From the NCBI RefSeq assembly GCF_003710915.1, contig NZ_RHHR01000028.1, positions 62,001 to 126,000 of the forward strand: 64,000 nucleotides of DNA, written 5' to 3'. Shown here in pieces: positions 44,825 to 56,153 of this stretch. Each line of letters starts with the position of its first letter. The first letter of the stretch is position 1. Source of the stretch: Brevibacillus invocatus (lineage in GTDB: Bacteria; Bacillota; Bacilli; Brevibacillales; Brevibacillaceae). The notes beneath the pieces were generated by a model that did no database searches, had not been told where the DNA came from, and was given only the letters and a program-made list of their open reading frames with translations. The position numbers and the translations under genes are program-made.

Positions 44825-45331
44825 ATGCAGCGACATACGATTGCCGTACTTGTAAATGATCAACCCGGCGTATTGACCCGTGTCGCGACCCTGTTCGGTC
44901 AGAGAGGCTTTAACATCGACAGCATTACGGTTGGTGGGTCAGAGGAAGCAGGCTTGTCCCGCATGGTGATCAGCACAGGCGGGGATGATCAGCAGATCAA
45001 TCAGTTGATGAAGCAGCTGTACAAACTCATCGATGTGATTTCTGTCACAAATCTGAGCGCCAATCCCTTTGTTTCGCGGGAGCTTGCTCTGATAAAGGTA
45101 AGTGCCACTCCAAGCCAATTGGCAGAGCTAAACGGAATTGTTGAACCCTTCCGCGCAGCGATTGTCGATGTAGGCCCAGAATCATTGATCGTTCAGGTAA
45201 CAGGGGATACGGAGAAAATCGATGCTTTGCTCATTCTTTTGCAAAGCTATGGTGTACTCGAATTGACTCGTACCGGGTCAGTGGCGATGGCACGCAGTAT
45301 TGTACCAGCAGAAGCAGCAGCAACTGTATAG
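44825..45331 (+). CDS. ilvN: Acetolactate synthase regulatory subunit
   Basis: A 168-residue ACT-domain protein (IAVLVNDQPGVLTRVATLFG) that activates the large subunit and confers valine inhibition. It begins at the base after the ilvB stop, giving strict translational coupling. Confidence 0.97.
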   Translation: MQRHTIAVLVNDQPGVLTRVATLFGQRGFNIDSITVGGSEEAGLSRMVISTGGDDQQINQLMKQLYKLIDVISVTNLSANPFVSRELALIKVSATPSQLAELNGIVEPFRAAIVDVGPESLIVQVTGDTEKIDALLILLQSYGVLELTRTGSVAMARSIVPAEAAATV

Positions 45332-45346
45332 TACAAAAAATTCTGA

Positions 45347-46411
<1,065 letters not shown>

Positions 46412-46441
46412 TAAGCTTTCTCGATAAAAGATCAAAAACTT

Positions 46442-46466
46442 GGCTCCGCCAAGCGTTGGCGGGGCC
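46442..46466 (+). other. Intercistronic hairpin between ilvC and leuA
   Basis: GGCTCCGCCAA (46442-46452) pairs with TTGGCGGGGCC (46456-46466) without a following T run. It may stabilise the upstream message or mark a processing site. Confidence 0.55.
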
Positions 46467-46550
46467 TACATTGTACGTAGTCGATCGGGTAGACATATAC
46501 ATTCCTATCGACGAAATAAGCGTTGGGAAAAATGTGGAGGTGAATAGTTC

Positions 46551-48083
46551 ATGCGGACCATTGAGATTTTTGATACAACATTGCGTGACGGGGAACAGTC
46601 TCCGGGCGTCAACATCAGCACGAACGAAAAGGTGGAGATCGCCCTTCAACTGGAGAAACTGGGCGTTACGAGAATCGAGGCTGGCTTTGCTGCTGCCTCT
46701 CCCGGTGACCAAAAGTCTGTGGCCGAAGTAGCGAAGCGCGTGAAAAATGCGACCATTGTCAGTCTGGCTCGTGCCGTAAAAGACGACATGGATAAGGCAT
46801 ATGAAGCGCTGCGCAACGCGGAAAACGCATCCCTCCACGTCTTTCTTGCAACGTCTCCGATTCACCGCGAATTCAAGCTGAACATGAGCAAGGAGCAAGT
46901 GCTCCAGCGTGCCGTGGAAGCTGTCACTTATGCGAAAAAGTACTTCAAAGAAGTGCAATTCTCGGCTGAAGATGCGGCTCGCACAGAGATCGACTTCTTG
47001 AAACAGGTAGTAGAGGCAGTCATCAAGGCGGGAGCGACGACCGTGAATATTCCAGATACCGTCGGCTACATGACTCCGATTGAGTACGGAAATATCTTCC
47101 GGGAGCTGAAACAAGTACCTGGTGCCGACATGATTCGTCTGAGCTGCCATTGTCACGATGATTTGGGCATGGCTGTAGCGAACAGCTTGGCGGCGATCGA
47201 AGGCGGAGCAACACAAGTCGAAGGTACCATCAACGGTATCGGCGAGCGTGCAGGTAACGCAGCTTTGGAGGAAGTTGCATTGGCGCTGGAGACTCGCAAG
47301 GATTACTATCAAGCTACGACCAAAATGAACCTGAAGGAAATCGCGCGTACCAGCCAGCTGGTCAGCCGTTTGACCGGTATGATTGTGCCGGGCAACAAAG
47401 CGATTGTAGGGGCGAATGCCTTTGCCCATGAATCAGGTATTCATCAGGATGGCGTGCTGAAAAACGTAACCACTTACGAGATCATTCGCCCTGAATCTGT
47501 GGGCTTCAAATCCAACAAGCTGGTTCTTGGCAAGCACTCCGGACGCCATGCGTTCAAGGAAAAGCTGATCGAACTGGGCTACCACCTGGAGCAAGAAGAA
47601 GTGAATGCCGCATTTGCCGCATTCAAAGTCCTGTGCGACAAGAAAAAAGAGATTTCGGACGACGACATTCTCGCCCTTGTCGACGCCAAGATGGAGCGCG
47701 GACCAGAAGCGTTCCAACTGGAATCTGTGCAACTGGCCTACGGAAACATTTCCGTGCCTACTGCTAGTGTGCGCTTGCTGCGTGCCGATGGTTCGATCTG
47801 TGAAGAAGCGGCATGTGGAAACGGCTCTGTCGATTCCATCTACAAGGCGATTGATCGCGCGACTGGCGAAGAAGTGACCCTGACCGATTACAAAATCCTT
47901 TCGGTCACACACGGCAAGGATGCGCTGGGTGAAGTGTACGTTCGTTTGCAACAAGGTGAACTGAGCGTGACTGGCCGCGGTGTTAGCACCGACGTGCTGG
48001 AAGCGAGTGCGATTGCATATATTCGTGCCGTCAACAAGATTTTGGAACGGCGCAGTGAGTCGATGCCGGTAGCTGTCAACTAG
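46551..48083 (+). CDS. leuA: 2-Isopropylmalate synthase
   Basis: A 510-residue enzyme that commits flux to leucine. The HMGL-like barrel opens with [14 protein letters not shown]; the metal motif is [11 protein letters not shown]. The C-terminal LeuA dimer domain (about 380-505) carries the leucine feedback site. GGAGGTG precedes the ATG. Confidence 0.97.
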   Translation: MRTIEIFDTTLRDGEQSPGVNISTNEKVEIALQLEKLGVTRIEAGFAAASPGDQKSVAEVAKRVKNATIVSLARAVKDDMDKAYEALRNAENASLHVFLATSPIHREFKLNMSKEQVLQRAVEAVTYAKKYFKEVQFSAEDAARTEIDFLKQVVEAVIKAGATTVNIPDTVGYMTPIEYGNIFRELKQVPGADMIRLSCHCHDDLGMAVANSLAAIEGGATQVEGTINGIGERAGNAALEEVALALETRKDYYQATTKMNLKEIARTSQLVSRLTGMIVPGNKAIVGANAFAHESGIHQDGVLKNVTTYEIIRPESVGFKSNKLVLGKHSGRHAFKEKLIELGYHLEQEEVNAAFAAFKVLCDKKKEISDDDILALVDAKMERGPEAFQLESVQLAYGNISVPTASVRLLRADGSICEEAACGNGSVDSIYKAIDRATGEEVTLTDYKILSVTHGKDALGEVYVRLQQGELSVTGRGVSTDVLEASAIAYIRAVNKILERRSESMPVAVN

Positions 48084-48166
48084 AGCAGACACATCTGAAG
48101 CCGGATAGGAAATAAAGAAACCACCAGAGAACGAAAAAACCATTACTGAAGAAAAGCGGGATAAAG

Positions 48167-49255
48167 ATGAAGAAAAACTATCGCATCGCCGTTCTTCCTG
48201 GGGACGGTATTGGACCGGAGATTATGCAAGAAGCCGTAAAGGTCCTCACTCTTGTAGGTGAAAAGACAGGCGTTACCTTTACATGTGAAGAAGCGCGTAT
48301 CGGCGGTATCGCGATTGATACCGATGGAACGCCACTGCCGGAAGAAACCTTGAAGCTGGCAAAGGAATCAGATGCCGTTCTGCTGGGAGCCGTCGGAGGT
48401 CCAAAATGGGATCAAAATCCTGGACATCTGCGCCCTGAAACAGGACTTTTGGGAATCCGCAAAGGGCTCGGTCTGTTTGCGAACATCCGACCTGCAAACA
48501 TGCACAGCTCGCTGGTAGACGCGTCTACGCTCAAGCCAGAAGTCGTTTCCGGCGTAGATTTGATCGTTGTGCGTGAACTGACCGGAGGGATCTACTTCGG
48601 TGAGAAAAAGCGCTACGATGGTCCAAATGGAGAAGTAGCGGAAGATCAGTGCATCTACAATGAACAGGAAATCGAGCGCATTATCCGGGTTTCCTTTGAC
48701 ATTGCTCGCAAGCGTCAAAAACGTGTCGTTTCCGTCGATAAAGCAAACGTACTGGAAAGCTCCCGCCTCTGGCGCAAAGTGGCAGAGCGTGTGGCAGCTG
48801 ACTATCCGGATGTGGAATTGACCCATCAACTGGTTGACTCCTGCGCGATGCAGCTAGTACGTGATCCGAAGCAGTTTGACGTCATCGTGACAGAGAACAT
48901 GTTCGGAGACATCCTGAGCGACCAAGCAGCGATGCTGACTGGATCGATCGGAATGCTTTCCTCGGCTAGTCTCGCGGCAGGCAGCTTTGGCCTGTTCGAG
49001 CCGGTACATGGCTCTGCTCCTGACATTGCTGGCAAAGGCATTGCCAACCCATTGGCGACGATCCTTTCCGTTGCGATGATGCTCCGTCTCTCACTGGAAA
49101 TGGATGAAGCAGCAGATGCAGTGGAAAAAGCAGTCTGGGCTGTACTGGAAGCGGGTCACCGCACAGGCGATATCGCTGCAGACCGCAGCAAAGCCATCGG
49201 CACACTCGAAATGGGTCAGCTCGTTCGCGACGAGTTGAACAAAATCTTGAACTAA
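48167..49255 (+). CDS. leuB: 3-Isopropylmalate dehydrogenase
   Basis: A 362-residue NAD enzyme of leucine synthesis. It opens with [26 protein letters not shown] and the metal/substrate region [25 protein letters not shown] are conserved, as is [14 protein letters not shown]. The ribosome site is weak (GGGATAAAG). leuC and leuD do not follow in this window; the operon ends at a terminator and they must lie elsewhere. Confidence 0.97.
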   Translation: MKKNYRIAVLPGDGIGPEIMQEAVKVLTLVGEKTGVTFTCEEARIGGIAIDTDGTPLPEETLKLAKESDAVLLGAVGGPKWDQNPGHLRPETGLLGIRKGLGLFANIRPANMHSSLVDASTLKPEVVSGVDLIVVRELTGGIYFGEKKRYDGPNGEVAEDQCIYNEQEIERIIRVSFDIARKRQKRVVSVDKANVLESSRLWRKVAERVAADYPDVELTHQLVDSCAMQLVRDPKQFDVIVTENMFGDILSDQAAMLTGSIGMLSSASLAAGSFGLFEPVHGSAPDIAGKGIANPLATILSVAMMLRLSLEMDEAADAVEKAVWAVLEAGHRTGDIAADRSKAIGTLEMGQLVRDELNKILN

Positions 49256-49270
49256 CGAATCGCAAGAAGA

Positions 49271-49316
49271 TAAACCCTGCCACCTCCCATGATGGGATGA
49301 AATGGCAGGGTTTAAC
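49271..49316 (+). terminator. Terminator of the ilv-leu operon
   Basis: TAAACCCTGCCA (49271-49282) pairs with TGGCAGGGTTTA (49303-49314). Confidence 0.88.
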
Positions 49317-49349
49317 TCTTTTCTGTCATCACGTGGAGGGAGAAGACAA

Positions 49350-50426
49350 GTGCACGCATTCCCATTTATGCTGAGTTTTGCATCTATTCTAATCATAACT
49401 GTGTTTGGGGGTCTTGCTGCTCAAATCCTTGCAGCGCTGCCATTTGTCTCTGTTTTTTGGCAGGGTCAGCTTTCGTCGCTGGCACTCGTTCCGGCTTTCT
49501 TGATCATCGCTTATGTATGGGCAGGAGGATTCATGGGGGCCAGTGTGGTCGGGACGATGAAGACGATGATGCTGACTGTACTCTTGTTTGGGACAGGGGC
49601 ATGGCTGTGGTGGGGGAGTGATTGGGGTACGTATGTACACTGGTGGCAAGCAGGAAAGATCACGCTCGTCAATCATGAGGCAGGCCTTGGCTGGACGCAG
49701 GGGATTGCGATGCTGGTCGGAATTGTCTCTACACAGGCTTATCTTCAGCCGATCTTTGCCAGCAGGAGCGTTCGCGATGCGCGTACGGGAGCGATAACGG
49801 CCGGAGTATTGATTATTCTGATCGGTTTGGTGAGCGCATGGATCGGCATGTACATGAGTGATGCGTATCCAAATCTGTCATCTCCGCGAGAAGCCATACC
49901 GCAGTTCTTTTTGATGGAAGCGCCTGGCTGGGTTGCGGGTGCTGCCTGTGCTGTAATTCTGTTGTCGATTGTGATGACCGGAGCTGCTCTCACCTTGAGT
50001 ATTTCGACGATCTTGAATCGGGATGTGATCCAACGATATACGCAGCGTTTTCGCGGTGAACAACAAAGCCTGCTGGTTTCACGTGCCTTGATTCTTGTCG
50101 TGATTGGAATTGCTTACGTGATGGTCTGCTGGGACGATCAGGCACTCATTTTGCATTGGGCATTTCTGGCGATGACGCTGCGGGGTGTCACGATCTTTTT
50201 CCCAATCCTGTTCTATCTCTTCCATGTAAAACCAATTAGCGAGAGGTGGTCTATTCTTGCCGTGTGGGGTGCGCCACTTTTCGCGCTGGTCTGGACTTGG
50301 GTGCTTCTGCCACTGACGGGTATCGACCCGTTGGTAGTGAGCAGCGCATGGAGCTTGCTTGCTCTAGTGCTGGGCTGGTGGGTCATGAAAAAAAGCTCAC
50401 AGAATCAGCATGAAGAATCCAGGTAA
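49350..50426 (+). CDS. Sodium:solute symporter family protein, N-terminally short
   Basis: A 358-residue membrane protein with about nine hydrophobic spans. It aligns by eye with the sodium:solute symporter family from roughly its fourth span: FGGLAAQILAALPF, then YVWAGGFMGASVVGTMKTMML, where the family has its GG-A-TD segment. Later, STQAYLQPIFASRSVRDAR is family-typical. Members normally have 450-500 residues and about 13 spans, so the first three are missing. A GTG at 49350 with TGGAGGGAG upstream could still be read. Either the gene is decayed or a short form exists. The substrate is unknown. Confidence 0.7.
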   Translation: MHAFPFMLSFASILIITVFGGLAAQILAALPFVSVFWQGQLSSLALVPAFLIIAYVWAGGFMGASVVGTMKTMMLTVLLFGTGAWLWWGSDWGTYVHWWQAGKITLVNHEAGLGWTQGIAMLVGIVSTQAYLQPIFASRSVRDARTGAITAGVLIILIGLVSAWIGMYMSDAYPNLSSPREAIPQFFLMEAPGWVAGAACAVILLSIVMTGAALTLSISTILNRDVIQRYTQRFRGEQQSLLVSRALILVVIGIAYVMVCWDDQALILHWAFLAMTLRGVTIFFPILFYLFHVKPISERWSILAVWGAPLFALVWTWVLLPLTGIDPLVVSSAWSLLALVLGWWVMKKSSQNQHEESR

Positions 50427-50465
50427 AGAGTGCTCGACCGACTGGTGACACATAATCTTGCACCA

Positions 50466-50496
50466 AAAAAGACGCTTCCCATGGGAGCGTCTTTAC
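50466..50496 (+). terminator. Terminator after the symporter gene
   Basis: AAAGACGCTTCCC (50468-50480) pairs with GGGAGCGTCTTT (50483-50494). Confidence 0.88.
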
Positions 50497-50520
50497 ATTT
50501 CCGGAACATATGTTCGTTTT

Positions 50521-50534
50521 TTGAAACATTTCAA
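50521..50534. promoter_or_regulatory. Palindromic site upstream of MFS gene
   Basis: TTGAAACATTTCAA is a perfect 14-base palindrome in an AT-rich intergenic region, a possible operator. The cognate regulator is unknown. Confidence 0.4.
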
Positions 50535-50601
50535 TAAAATGAGTGTATTTTCGACCTTCATATTATGAGTATAAATCATTCGCAATGTTAAGTCTATATT
50601 T

Positions 50602-50630
50602 TTGATCAAAGATGCTCTAAAGTTTGTATA
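50602..50630 (+). promoter_or_regulatory. Possible promoter of the MFS gene
   Basis: TTGATC (50602-50607), 17 bases and TGTATA (50625-50630), 48 bases before the start codon. Confidence 0.45.
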
Positions 50631-50677
50631 CCGGCCGGAAAAAATCATGTTTTGCAAAGCTTGTGAGGAGGATAGGA

Positions 50678-51928
50678 ATGCAGATACGGTTATGGGATAA
50701 CAACTTGAAAGTCCGATTAGTCGGAGAAGCACTATTTAACATGCTGTTTTGGATGTATTTTCCATTCATAACCGTTTATTTTGGTGCAGCATTGGGCAAT
50801 CATATCGCGGGAATTTTGATGACCGTCCCGCCGATCTTCGGCCTTGTAGGGAGCCTGCTTGGAGGAGCTTTGGCAGACCGAATAGGAAGGCGGCCGGTGA
50901 TGCTCTTAGGTGCATCACTTCAAATGGCTATGTTTGCCCTATTCGCCATGTCATCATCCCATTGGGTAGATTACATCGCATTTATTGGCATCGGGTTGGG
51001 AGGAGCCATTTATCGGCCGGCAAGTACAGCGATGGTTGCGGATCTGGTTCCCCCAGAGAATCGTAGACAAATATTTGCTACCTTCACAACGGCGAACAAC
51101 CTTGGTGCAGTGCTGGGTCCTGCACTTGGTGCCATCTTCTTTTTCCACTATCGGGAAGAGCTGTTGTGGACCTGTGCACTGGTCACACTGTTGTATTTGA
51201 TCGCCATCTATTACGTGGTCCATGAAACATTGCCGACTACGGTGAAAAGTCAGGGGGGTACGACTTCCCTTACCCGTGTATTCAAAGAGCAGTGCAAAGG
51301 ATATGGCATCATTTTTCGAGATAAAGTATTTCTCATTTACACACTTGCTGGCATCTTTGCTCTGGTTCCAATTATGCAGTTGGATCTCTATCTACCGGTA
51401 TACGTGATCAATCATGTCCCTGCCCAAGCGCTTTTCACCTGGAATGGAGACTCTCTGATGCTGTCCAGTACGGAGATTTATGGATGGCTGCTAGGCTTTA
51501 ACGGATTGCTGTTTGTCTTGTTTATCCTCCCTGTTACGAAATGGTTCAACAGCTGGAAGGAGCGCGATGTCTTCATTCTGTCTTCGCTCTTGGCTGGGGT
51601 AGGTACGTTCGCGCTTGGACTGAACAGCAACATCTGGTATTTGTTTTTTATTACGATCATCTTCACTTTTGGCGAGATAGTACGTTCTCCGGTGACCCAG
51701 AGCTTTATCAGCCGTTATGCGCCTGAACATGCGAGAGGACAGTATTTGGGTGCCGACAGCTTGCAGCCCACGATTGGAAAATTTCTGGCGCCTGTGACGG
51801 TTTTCTTGTCCAGCTGGGTAATGCCGATGGGAATTTTCAGTATCATCCTGGTGTTTGCCTTCATTAGTATTGCGCTATATGTGTACTTATTCAGAATCTA
51901 CGTGGAACAGCCCCACGCATCGGATTAA
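50678..51928 (+). CDS. MFS transporter
   Basis: A 416-residue carrier with about 12 spans; motif A is LGGALADRIGRRPVMLL near residue 65. A long extracellular loop (about 245-275, with FTWNGDSLMLSSTEI) is a distinguishing feature. The start at 50678 follows GAGGAGG. It is monocistronic, ended by a bidirectional hairpin. Multidrug efflux of the MdtH/YfmO kind is possible; the substrate is not determinable. Confidence 0.87.
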   Translation: MQIRLWDNNLKVRLVGEALFNMLFWMYFPFITVYFGAALGNHIAGILMTVPPIFGLVGSLLGGALADRIGRRPVMLLGASLQMAMFALFAMSSSHWVDYIAFIGIGLGGAIYRPASTAMVADLVPPENRRQIFATFTTANNLGAVLGPALGAIFFFHYREELLWTCALVTLLYLIAIYYVVHETLPTTVKSQGGTTSLTRVFKEQCKGYGIIFRDKVFLIYTLAGIFALVPIMQLDLYLPVYVINHVPAQALFTWNGDSLMLSSTEIYGWLLGFNGLLFVLFILPVTKWFNSWKERDVFILSSLLAGVGTFALGLNSNIWYLFFITIIFTFGEIVRSPVTQSFISRYAPEHARGQYLGADSLQPTIGKFLAPVTVFLSSWVMPMGIFSIILVFAFISIALYVYLFRIYVEQPHASD

Positions 51929-51961
51929 TGGGATCGTACAATCAAGATTACGAATTCCATC

Positions 51962-52025
51962 AAAAAACTCGGCGAGAGCCTGCCAGCCTCGAAATCAGGT
52001 TGACAGGCGATCTGCCGAGTTTTGT
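51962..52025. terminator. Bidirectional terminator between MFS and MocR genes
   Basis: AAAACTCGGC and GCCGAGTTTT form the outer stem, with inner GCCTG/CAGGC pairing, between converging genes. Confidence 0.8.
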
Positions 52026-52044
52026 CCATGTAGGGAGGTGGAAT

Positions 52045-53487
52045 CTATCTGATCAAGGCGGCTCCAAGGCGATACAGCCAGTGCTTCAGCTCGCGCTCGT
52101 CCATCGGTGCCAAAGGGAAGCGGACAGCAGGGCGGCGTTCCGTATGGGCTGGTTCGTCAGGAACACGGAAGGCTTGGCCCGGTGTCAGCTCCAGACCTTC
52201 TTCGCGCAGGATGGCTAGGATGCGGTCTTCCTGTGCATTCGCATTGGCGGTAGGATTTCCCCATTCGATCCACGTATTCAATCCCCCGATGATCGGATAC
52301 ATCCGAGCATGAGCGGGCAAGGCGTGATGCTTTTCATTCCAGAGAAGCTGGAAGCGGGACTGGAACAAGGTTCGTCTGTCTGCCAGGTAGACATCGGAGA
52401 ACCAGGAATCGTCCAATAGCCGGACGGCTGCATCGACGACCAAAAGCGAGGGTTCAGCCCCAGTCATGGCAACAAGCTGACGATTGCGCTCCAGCTCATC
52501 CGCACCCAGATCGGATGGAAGCATCAACACGCCGAGCTGCAGGTCGCGGGCAAGCGTTTTGGACAAGGAATGCAGGTAGTAGATTTGCACGGGGCGGTTT
52601 TCCTGCAAGGCCAATTGATAGAGGGTGAGGCTTGGACGCTGGAACCACAGATCGCCGTAATGATCATTTTCTACAATCCGTACGTTGTGACGAACTGCCC
52701 AGTCGAGCAGCTCTTCTTTTCGTTTGCGTGAGTAGCTGATCCCTGTTGGAAAGTGGTAGTGCGGATTAGCCAAAATCCAGTTCGCAGGATAGTTCTCCTG
52801 CTCTGCCTCCAAGGCTTCTATCGAGATGCCTTCCTCATCCACTCGGATCGGGCGCACGGTCACACCGCATTGACTGAGCAGCCGCAGGAACACCGGATAA
52901 GAATATTCTTCTACATAGACCACATCACGAGGGGTCATTACCCTCTGGGCCAGAAAAGCAAATCCACTCGTGCTGCGATTGAACAGCATGACGCGTTCAG
53001 GGGCGTGTGGAAGACCCCGCCTGGTCAAATGATCGGCAAATACCTTGTCTGCTTTTGCACGGCGAATTTTCTTCTGCGCAGAAGGTTCATCCAGCACGGT
53101 CAGGCTTTCGTAAAATGCGCTGCGCAGGCGCTTGACCAGCTCCTCGCCAGGACGCGGGGAGGAGTCTGACAAGGAGGCGATCGGGATATCTGTCAATGGC
53201 AGGCGATTATCCATGCGTGCTTCCTTTGCATGCACGGTGAGATAGTATCCTTTTCCGTGTACGGCTTCCAACCAGCCTTCTGCTGCCAGGTAATCGTATG
53301 CTTTTTTGACGGTCTCCAGGGAGCATCCGCTAGCCGTCTTCATCTCTCGCAAGGAAATCAGCTGCTGCCCGTCTACCAGAAAGGCTCCTCGCAAGATTGC
53401 GGTCTGTAACTGTTCGGCGAGTTGTACGTATATAGGCGTATGAGATTGTTTATGGAAATGAAACGAGAAAAAAGGGCGGTCTGCCAT
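52045..53487 (-). CDS. MocR/GntR-type regulator with aminotransferase domain
   Basis: A 480-residue MocR-type protein. A GntR winged helix (about 5-75, with TPIYVQLAEQLQTAILRG and SLETVKKAYDYLAAEG) is joined to a fold-type I aminotransferase-like domain. The pyridoxal-phosphate lysine is in LHSLSKTLARD. Such proteins sense PLP or an amino compound and regulate a neighbouring gene. The start at 53487 follows GGAGGC. It is divergent from moaB over about 170 bases, but a functional link to moaB is not obvious. Confidence 0.88.
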   Translation of the reverse strand: MADRPFFSFHFHKQSHTPIYVQLAEQLQTAILRGAFLVDGQQLISLREMKTASGCSLETVKKAYDYLAAEGWLEAVHGKGYYLTVHAKEARMDNRLPLTDIPIASLSDSSPRPGEELVKRLRSAFYESLTVLDEPSAQKKIRRAKADKVFADHLTRRGLPHAPERVMLFNRSTSGFAFLAQRVMTPRDVVYVEEYSYPVFLRLLSQCGVTVRPIRVDEEGISIEALEAEQENYPANWILANPHYHFPTGISYSRKRKEELLDWAVRHNVRIVENDHYGDLWFQRPSLTLYQLALQENRPVQIYYLHSLSKTLARDLQLGVLMLPSDLGADELERNRQLVAMTGAEPSLLVVDAAVRLLDDSWFSDVYLADRRTLFQSRFQLLWNEKHHALPAHARMYPIIGGLNTWIEWGNPTANANAQEDRILAILREEGLELTPGQAFRVPDEPAHTERRPAVRFPLAPMDERELKHWLYRLGAALIR

Positions 53488-53659
53488 AGGGCTACGCCTC
53501 CTTCGCTGTCGAAAAATAGCAGTCATCAGCATTATAGCGGAAAGCGAGAGGGAAGGGATAGGGGAGAAGGCGAAATTCTTCGAGCGGCCCGACAGAAGCA
53601 CCGGTTTGTGGAAAATGGTATGATAGTTGAAGTCGATATGGGATGAGGAGATGAAGCTG

Positions 53660-54166
53660 ATGAGTACACGAGAACATAAAGCCGCAGCGCCCAAACAGGT
53701 CGCCTGTATGGTCATAACCGTGTCCGATACGAGGACGGAAGAGACGGACAAGAGCGGTCAATTGATGAAACAGCTGCTGGATGAGGCGGGTCATATGACC
53801 CAACTGTATCAAATCGTCAAGGATGAGCCGTCAGAGGTGATTGCTGCTATCGAAGCGGGTATCGCCGATTCGCAGGTGCAGGTGATCCTGTTGAATGGCG
53901 GGACGGGAATATCCCCACGCGACAATACCTTTGAAGCCGTATCCGGTATGCTGGACAAGGAAGTGCCTGGATTTGGCGAGTTGTTTCGAATGCTCAGCTA
54001 TACAGAGGATATCGGGTCTGCAGCGATGCTGAGCCGTGCTGTGGCAGGCACCCGACAAGGAAAGATGATCTTTTCAACACCGGGCTCCACAGGTGCCGTA
54101 CGATTGGCGATGACCAAGCTGATCGTGCCGGAATTGGGCCATGTAGTCCGCGAACTGAACCGATAG
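53660..54166 (+). CDS. moaB: Molybdenum cofactor biosynthesis protein MoaB
   Basis: A 168-residue MoaB/Mog-family protein that binds or adenylylates molybdopterin. It has VITVSDTRTEETDKSG, then LLNGGTGISPRDNT as the pterin-binding motif, and STPGSTGAVRLAM. GAGGAG lies 9 bases before the ATG at 53660. It is isolated from the main pterin locus at 8-20 kb but belongs to the same pathway. Confidence 0.92.
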   Translation: MSTREHKAAAPKQVACMVITVSDTRTEETDKSGQLMKQLLDEAGHMTQLYQIVKDEPSEVIAAIEAGIADSQVQVILLNGGTGISPRDNTFEAVSGMLDKEVPGFGELFRMLSYTEDIGSAAMLSRAVAGTRQGKMIFSTPGSTGAVRLAMTKLIVPELGHVVRELNR

Positions 54167-54293
54167 AGAAGGGCAGCTGGCAAGCTGGAATTGCTCCTGC
54201 TAGCCCGTTGTGGTACTGTAACGACAGGGAATTGACCGGCACAGCCCTTTCTTCCTGAAATGCCGGAAGGTGCAAGGAGAGAAGACCGAAAAC

Positions 54294-56075
54294 ATGAAGA
54301 TTGTACTGACAACCTTAAACGCGAAGTTTATTCATTCATCACTTGCTTTACGCTATTTGCGCAGCTACGCCAAGCCAACCTTTCCACAGATTGATCTGGT
54401 TGAATATACGATTAACGACGTGACCATGAATATCGTGGCAGACCTCTACAAGCGTGAGCCCGACGTCGTCGCTTTTTCCTGCTACATCTGGAACATCAGG
54501 GAGACGCTCGATGTCGTTCGCAATCTGAAAAAAGTGCGTCCCGATTTGCCTGTCATCCTGGGTGGGCCGGAAGTGACCTATGACGCAGATCACTGGTTGA
54601 AGAAGCATCCGGAGATCGACGTGATTGTGATCGGTGAAGGAGAGCAGACCATCCTGGAGCTGCTGCAAACCTACCAGAAAGCAAAAGAAACCCAACAGCC
54701 CGCGCTTCTGCGTGAAGTCAACGGGATCGCCTATCGTGATGAGGAGGGGATCGTCCGTTTTTCCATGCCGCGAGCGCAGATTGAGGATCTCGATACGATT
54801 CCATCCCCGTTTGAGGACCATCTGGACGAGCTGAACAACCGTGTCGTCTATTTCGAAGCGTCACGCGGTTGTCCGTTCAAATGCCAGTACTGCTTGTCCT
54901 CGATCGAGGATGGCGTGCGTTATTTCAGTCTGGAGCGGGTGAAGTCCGACCTGCTTCGCCTGATCAACCACGGTGTCAAGACGATCAAGTTTGTAGACAG
55001 GACCTTTAACATCAATAAAAAATACGCACTGGAAATCTTTCAGTTTTTGATCGATAACCATAATGGTACGGTTTTTCAATTCGAAATTACTGCGGACATC
55101 CTGAGAGCGGACGTTCTTGACTTTTTGACAGAGAATGCTCCTCCCGGCATTTTCCGCTTCGAGATCGGCGTCCAGTCCACCAACGATGAAACCAACCGCC
55201 TCGTCCAACGGATTCAGCGCTTTGATAGACTGTCGCGCACTGTCACGCAGATTAAGGAATCCGGAAAAATCGATCAGCATCTCGATTTGATCGCGGGTCT
55301 ACCGGAAGAGGATTATCAATCCTTCAGCAAAACGTTCAATGACGTCTTTGCCCTGCGACCGGAAGAGCTGCAGCTTGGATTCCTGAAAATGCTGCGCGGA
55401 ACGGGTGTACGTGCACGTGCCACCGATCACGGCTATATTTTCATGGACGAAGCGCCTTACGAAATTCTTGGAAACAACGTCCTTTCGTTTGCGGATATGC
55501 AAAAGATCAAGCGTGTTGAGGATGTGCTGGAAAAATACTGGAATGACCATCGAATGGATTATACGCTGGAATGGCTGCTTGCCCATGTGTTCGAATCGCC
55601 ATTCGAGTTCTTTCAGAGCTTTGGTGACTATTGGGAAAATAAAGGCTGGAGCCGTATCGGACACCAGCTGGAGGATTTGTTTACGCGACTTCAAGAATTC
55701 CTGGCGTATAAAGGGATCGAGAGGATGGATCACGTGGTCAGCCTCATGAAGTTTGACTATATGCGCAATCAGAAGCACCGCCCGCGCAGACTCTGGTGGG
55801 ATGATGTACTAGAAAAACTGGAGATGCAGCAGATCTTTGCGACTGTTTATGAGCAACGCGATCGATTGCGTGCTGATTTTGGCGAGCATGCTGCTTCCGA
55901 GAAAGAGTACTTCAAGCATACGTTGACTGCGAAGATTTCTTTTGATATCGAGACCTGGATTCAAACGGGTGAGCTGATCTGTGGTTCGTTTATTCTCGTA
56001 GTGTACTATCCGTACAAGGATGAGCAGACAAATGCGTTTGTCGTGGTAGAGCAGGATCTGAGCATGGCAAAATAA
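54294..56075 (+). CDS. B12-binding-domain radical SAM protein (DUF4080-type)
   Basis: A 593-residue protein. The N-terminal region (about 1-135, with IVLTTLNAKFIHSSLALRYL and VILGGPEVTYD) is a cobalamin-binding-type domain. The radical SAM core has the cluster CPFKCQYC near residue 200. The C-terminal part (about 440-590) matches the DUF4080 style. No classical DxHxxG cobalamin motif is apparent, so cofactor use is uncertain. The reaction is unknown; related proteins include methyltransferases and methylthiotransferases. Confidence 0.88.
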   Translation: MKIVLTTLNAKFIHSSLALRYLRSYAKPTFPQIDLVEYTINDVTMNIVADLYKREPDVVAFSCYIWNIRETLDVVRNLKKVRPDLPVILGGPEVTYDADHWLKKHPEIDVIVIGEGEQTILELLQTYQKAKETQQPALLREVNGIAYRDEEGIVRFSMPRAQIEDLDTIPSPFEDHLDELNNRVVYFEASRGCPFKCQYCLSSIEDGVRYFSLERVKSDLLRLINHGVKTIKFVDRTFNINKKYALEIFQFLIDNHNGTVFQFEITADILRADVLDFLTENAPPGIFRFEIGVQSTNDETNRLVQRIQRFDRLSRTVTQIKESGKIDQHLDLIAGLPEEDYQSFSKTFNDVFALRPEELQLGFLKMLRGTGVRARATDHGYIFMDEAPYEILGNNVLSFADMQKIKRVEDVLEKYWNDHRMDYTLEWLLAHVFESPFEFFQSFGDYWENKGWSRIGHQLEDLFTRLQEFLAYKGIERMDHVVSLMKFDYMRNQKHRPRRLWWDDVLEKLEMQQIFATVYEQRDRLRADFGEHAASEKEYFKHTLTAKISFDIETWIQTGELICGSFILVVYYPYKDEQTNAFVVVEQDLSMAK

Positions 56076-56153
56076 GCATGTGCTGCGTATACAAGCCGCT
56101 GATAACATTCAATTCCGATGCAGACAAGCGGCGAAGATAGGGGATTTTGCCGG

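Noticed and set aside
46442-46466. A terminator between ilvC and leuA
   Set aside because: The stem is strong, but no T run follows and leuA has no separate promoter that I can see.
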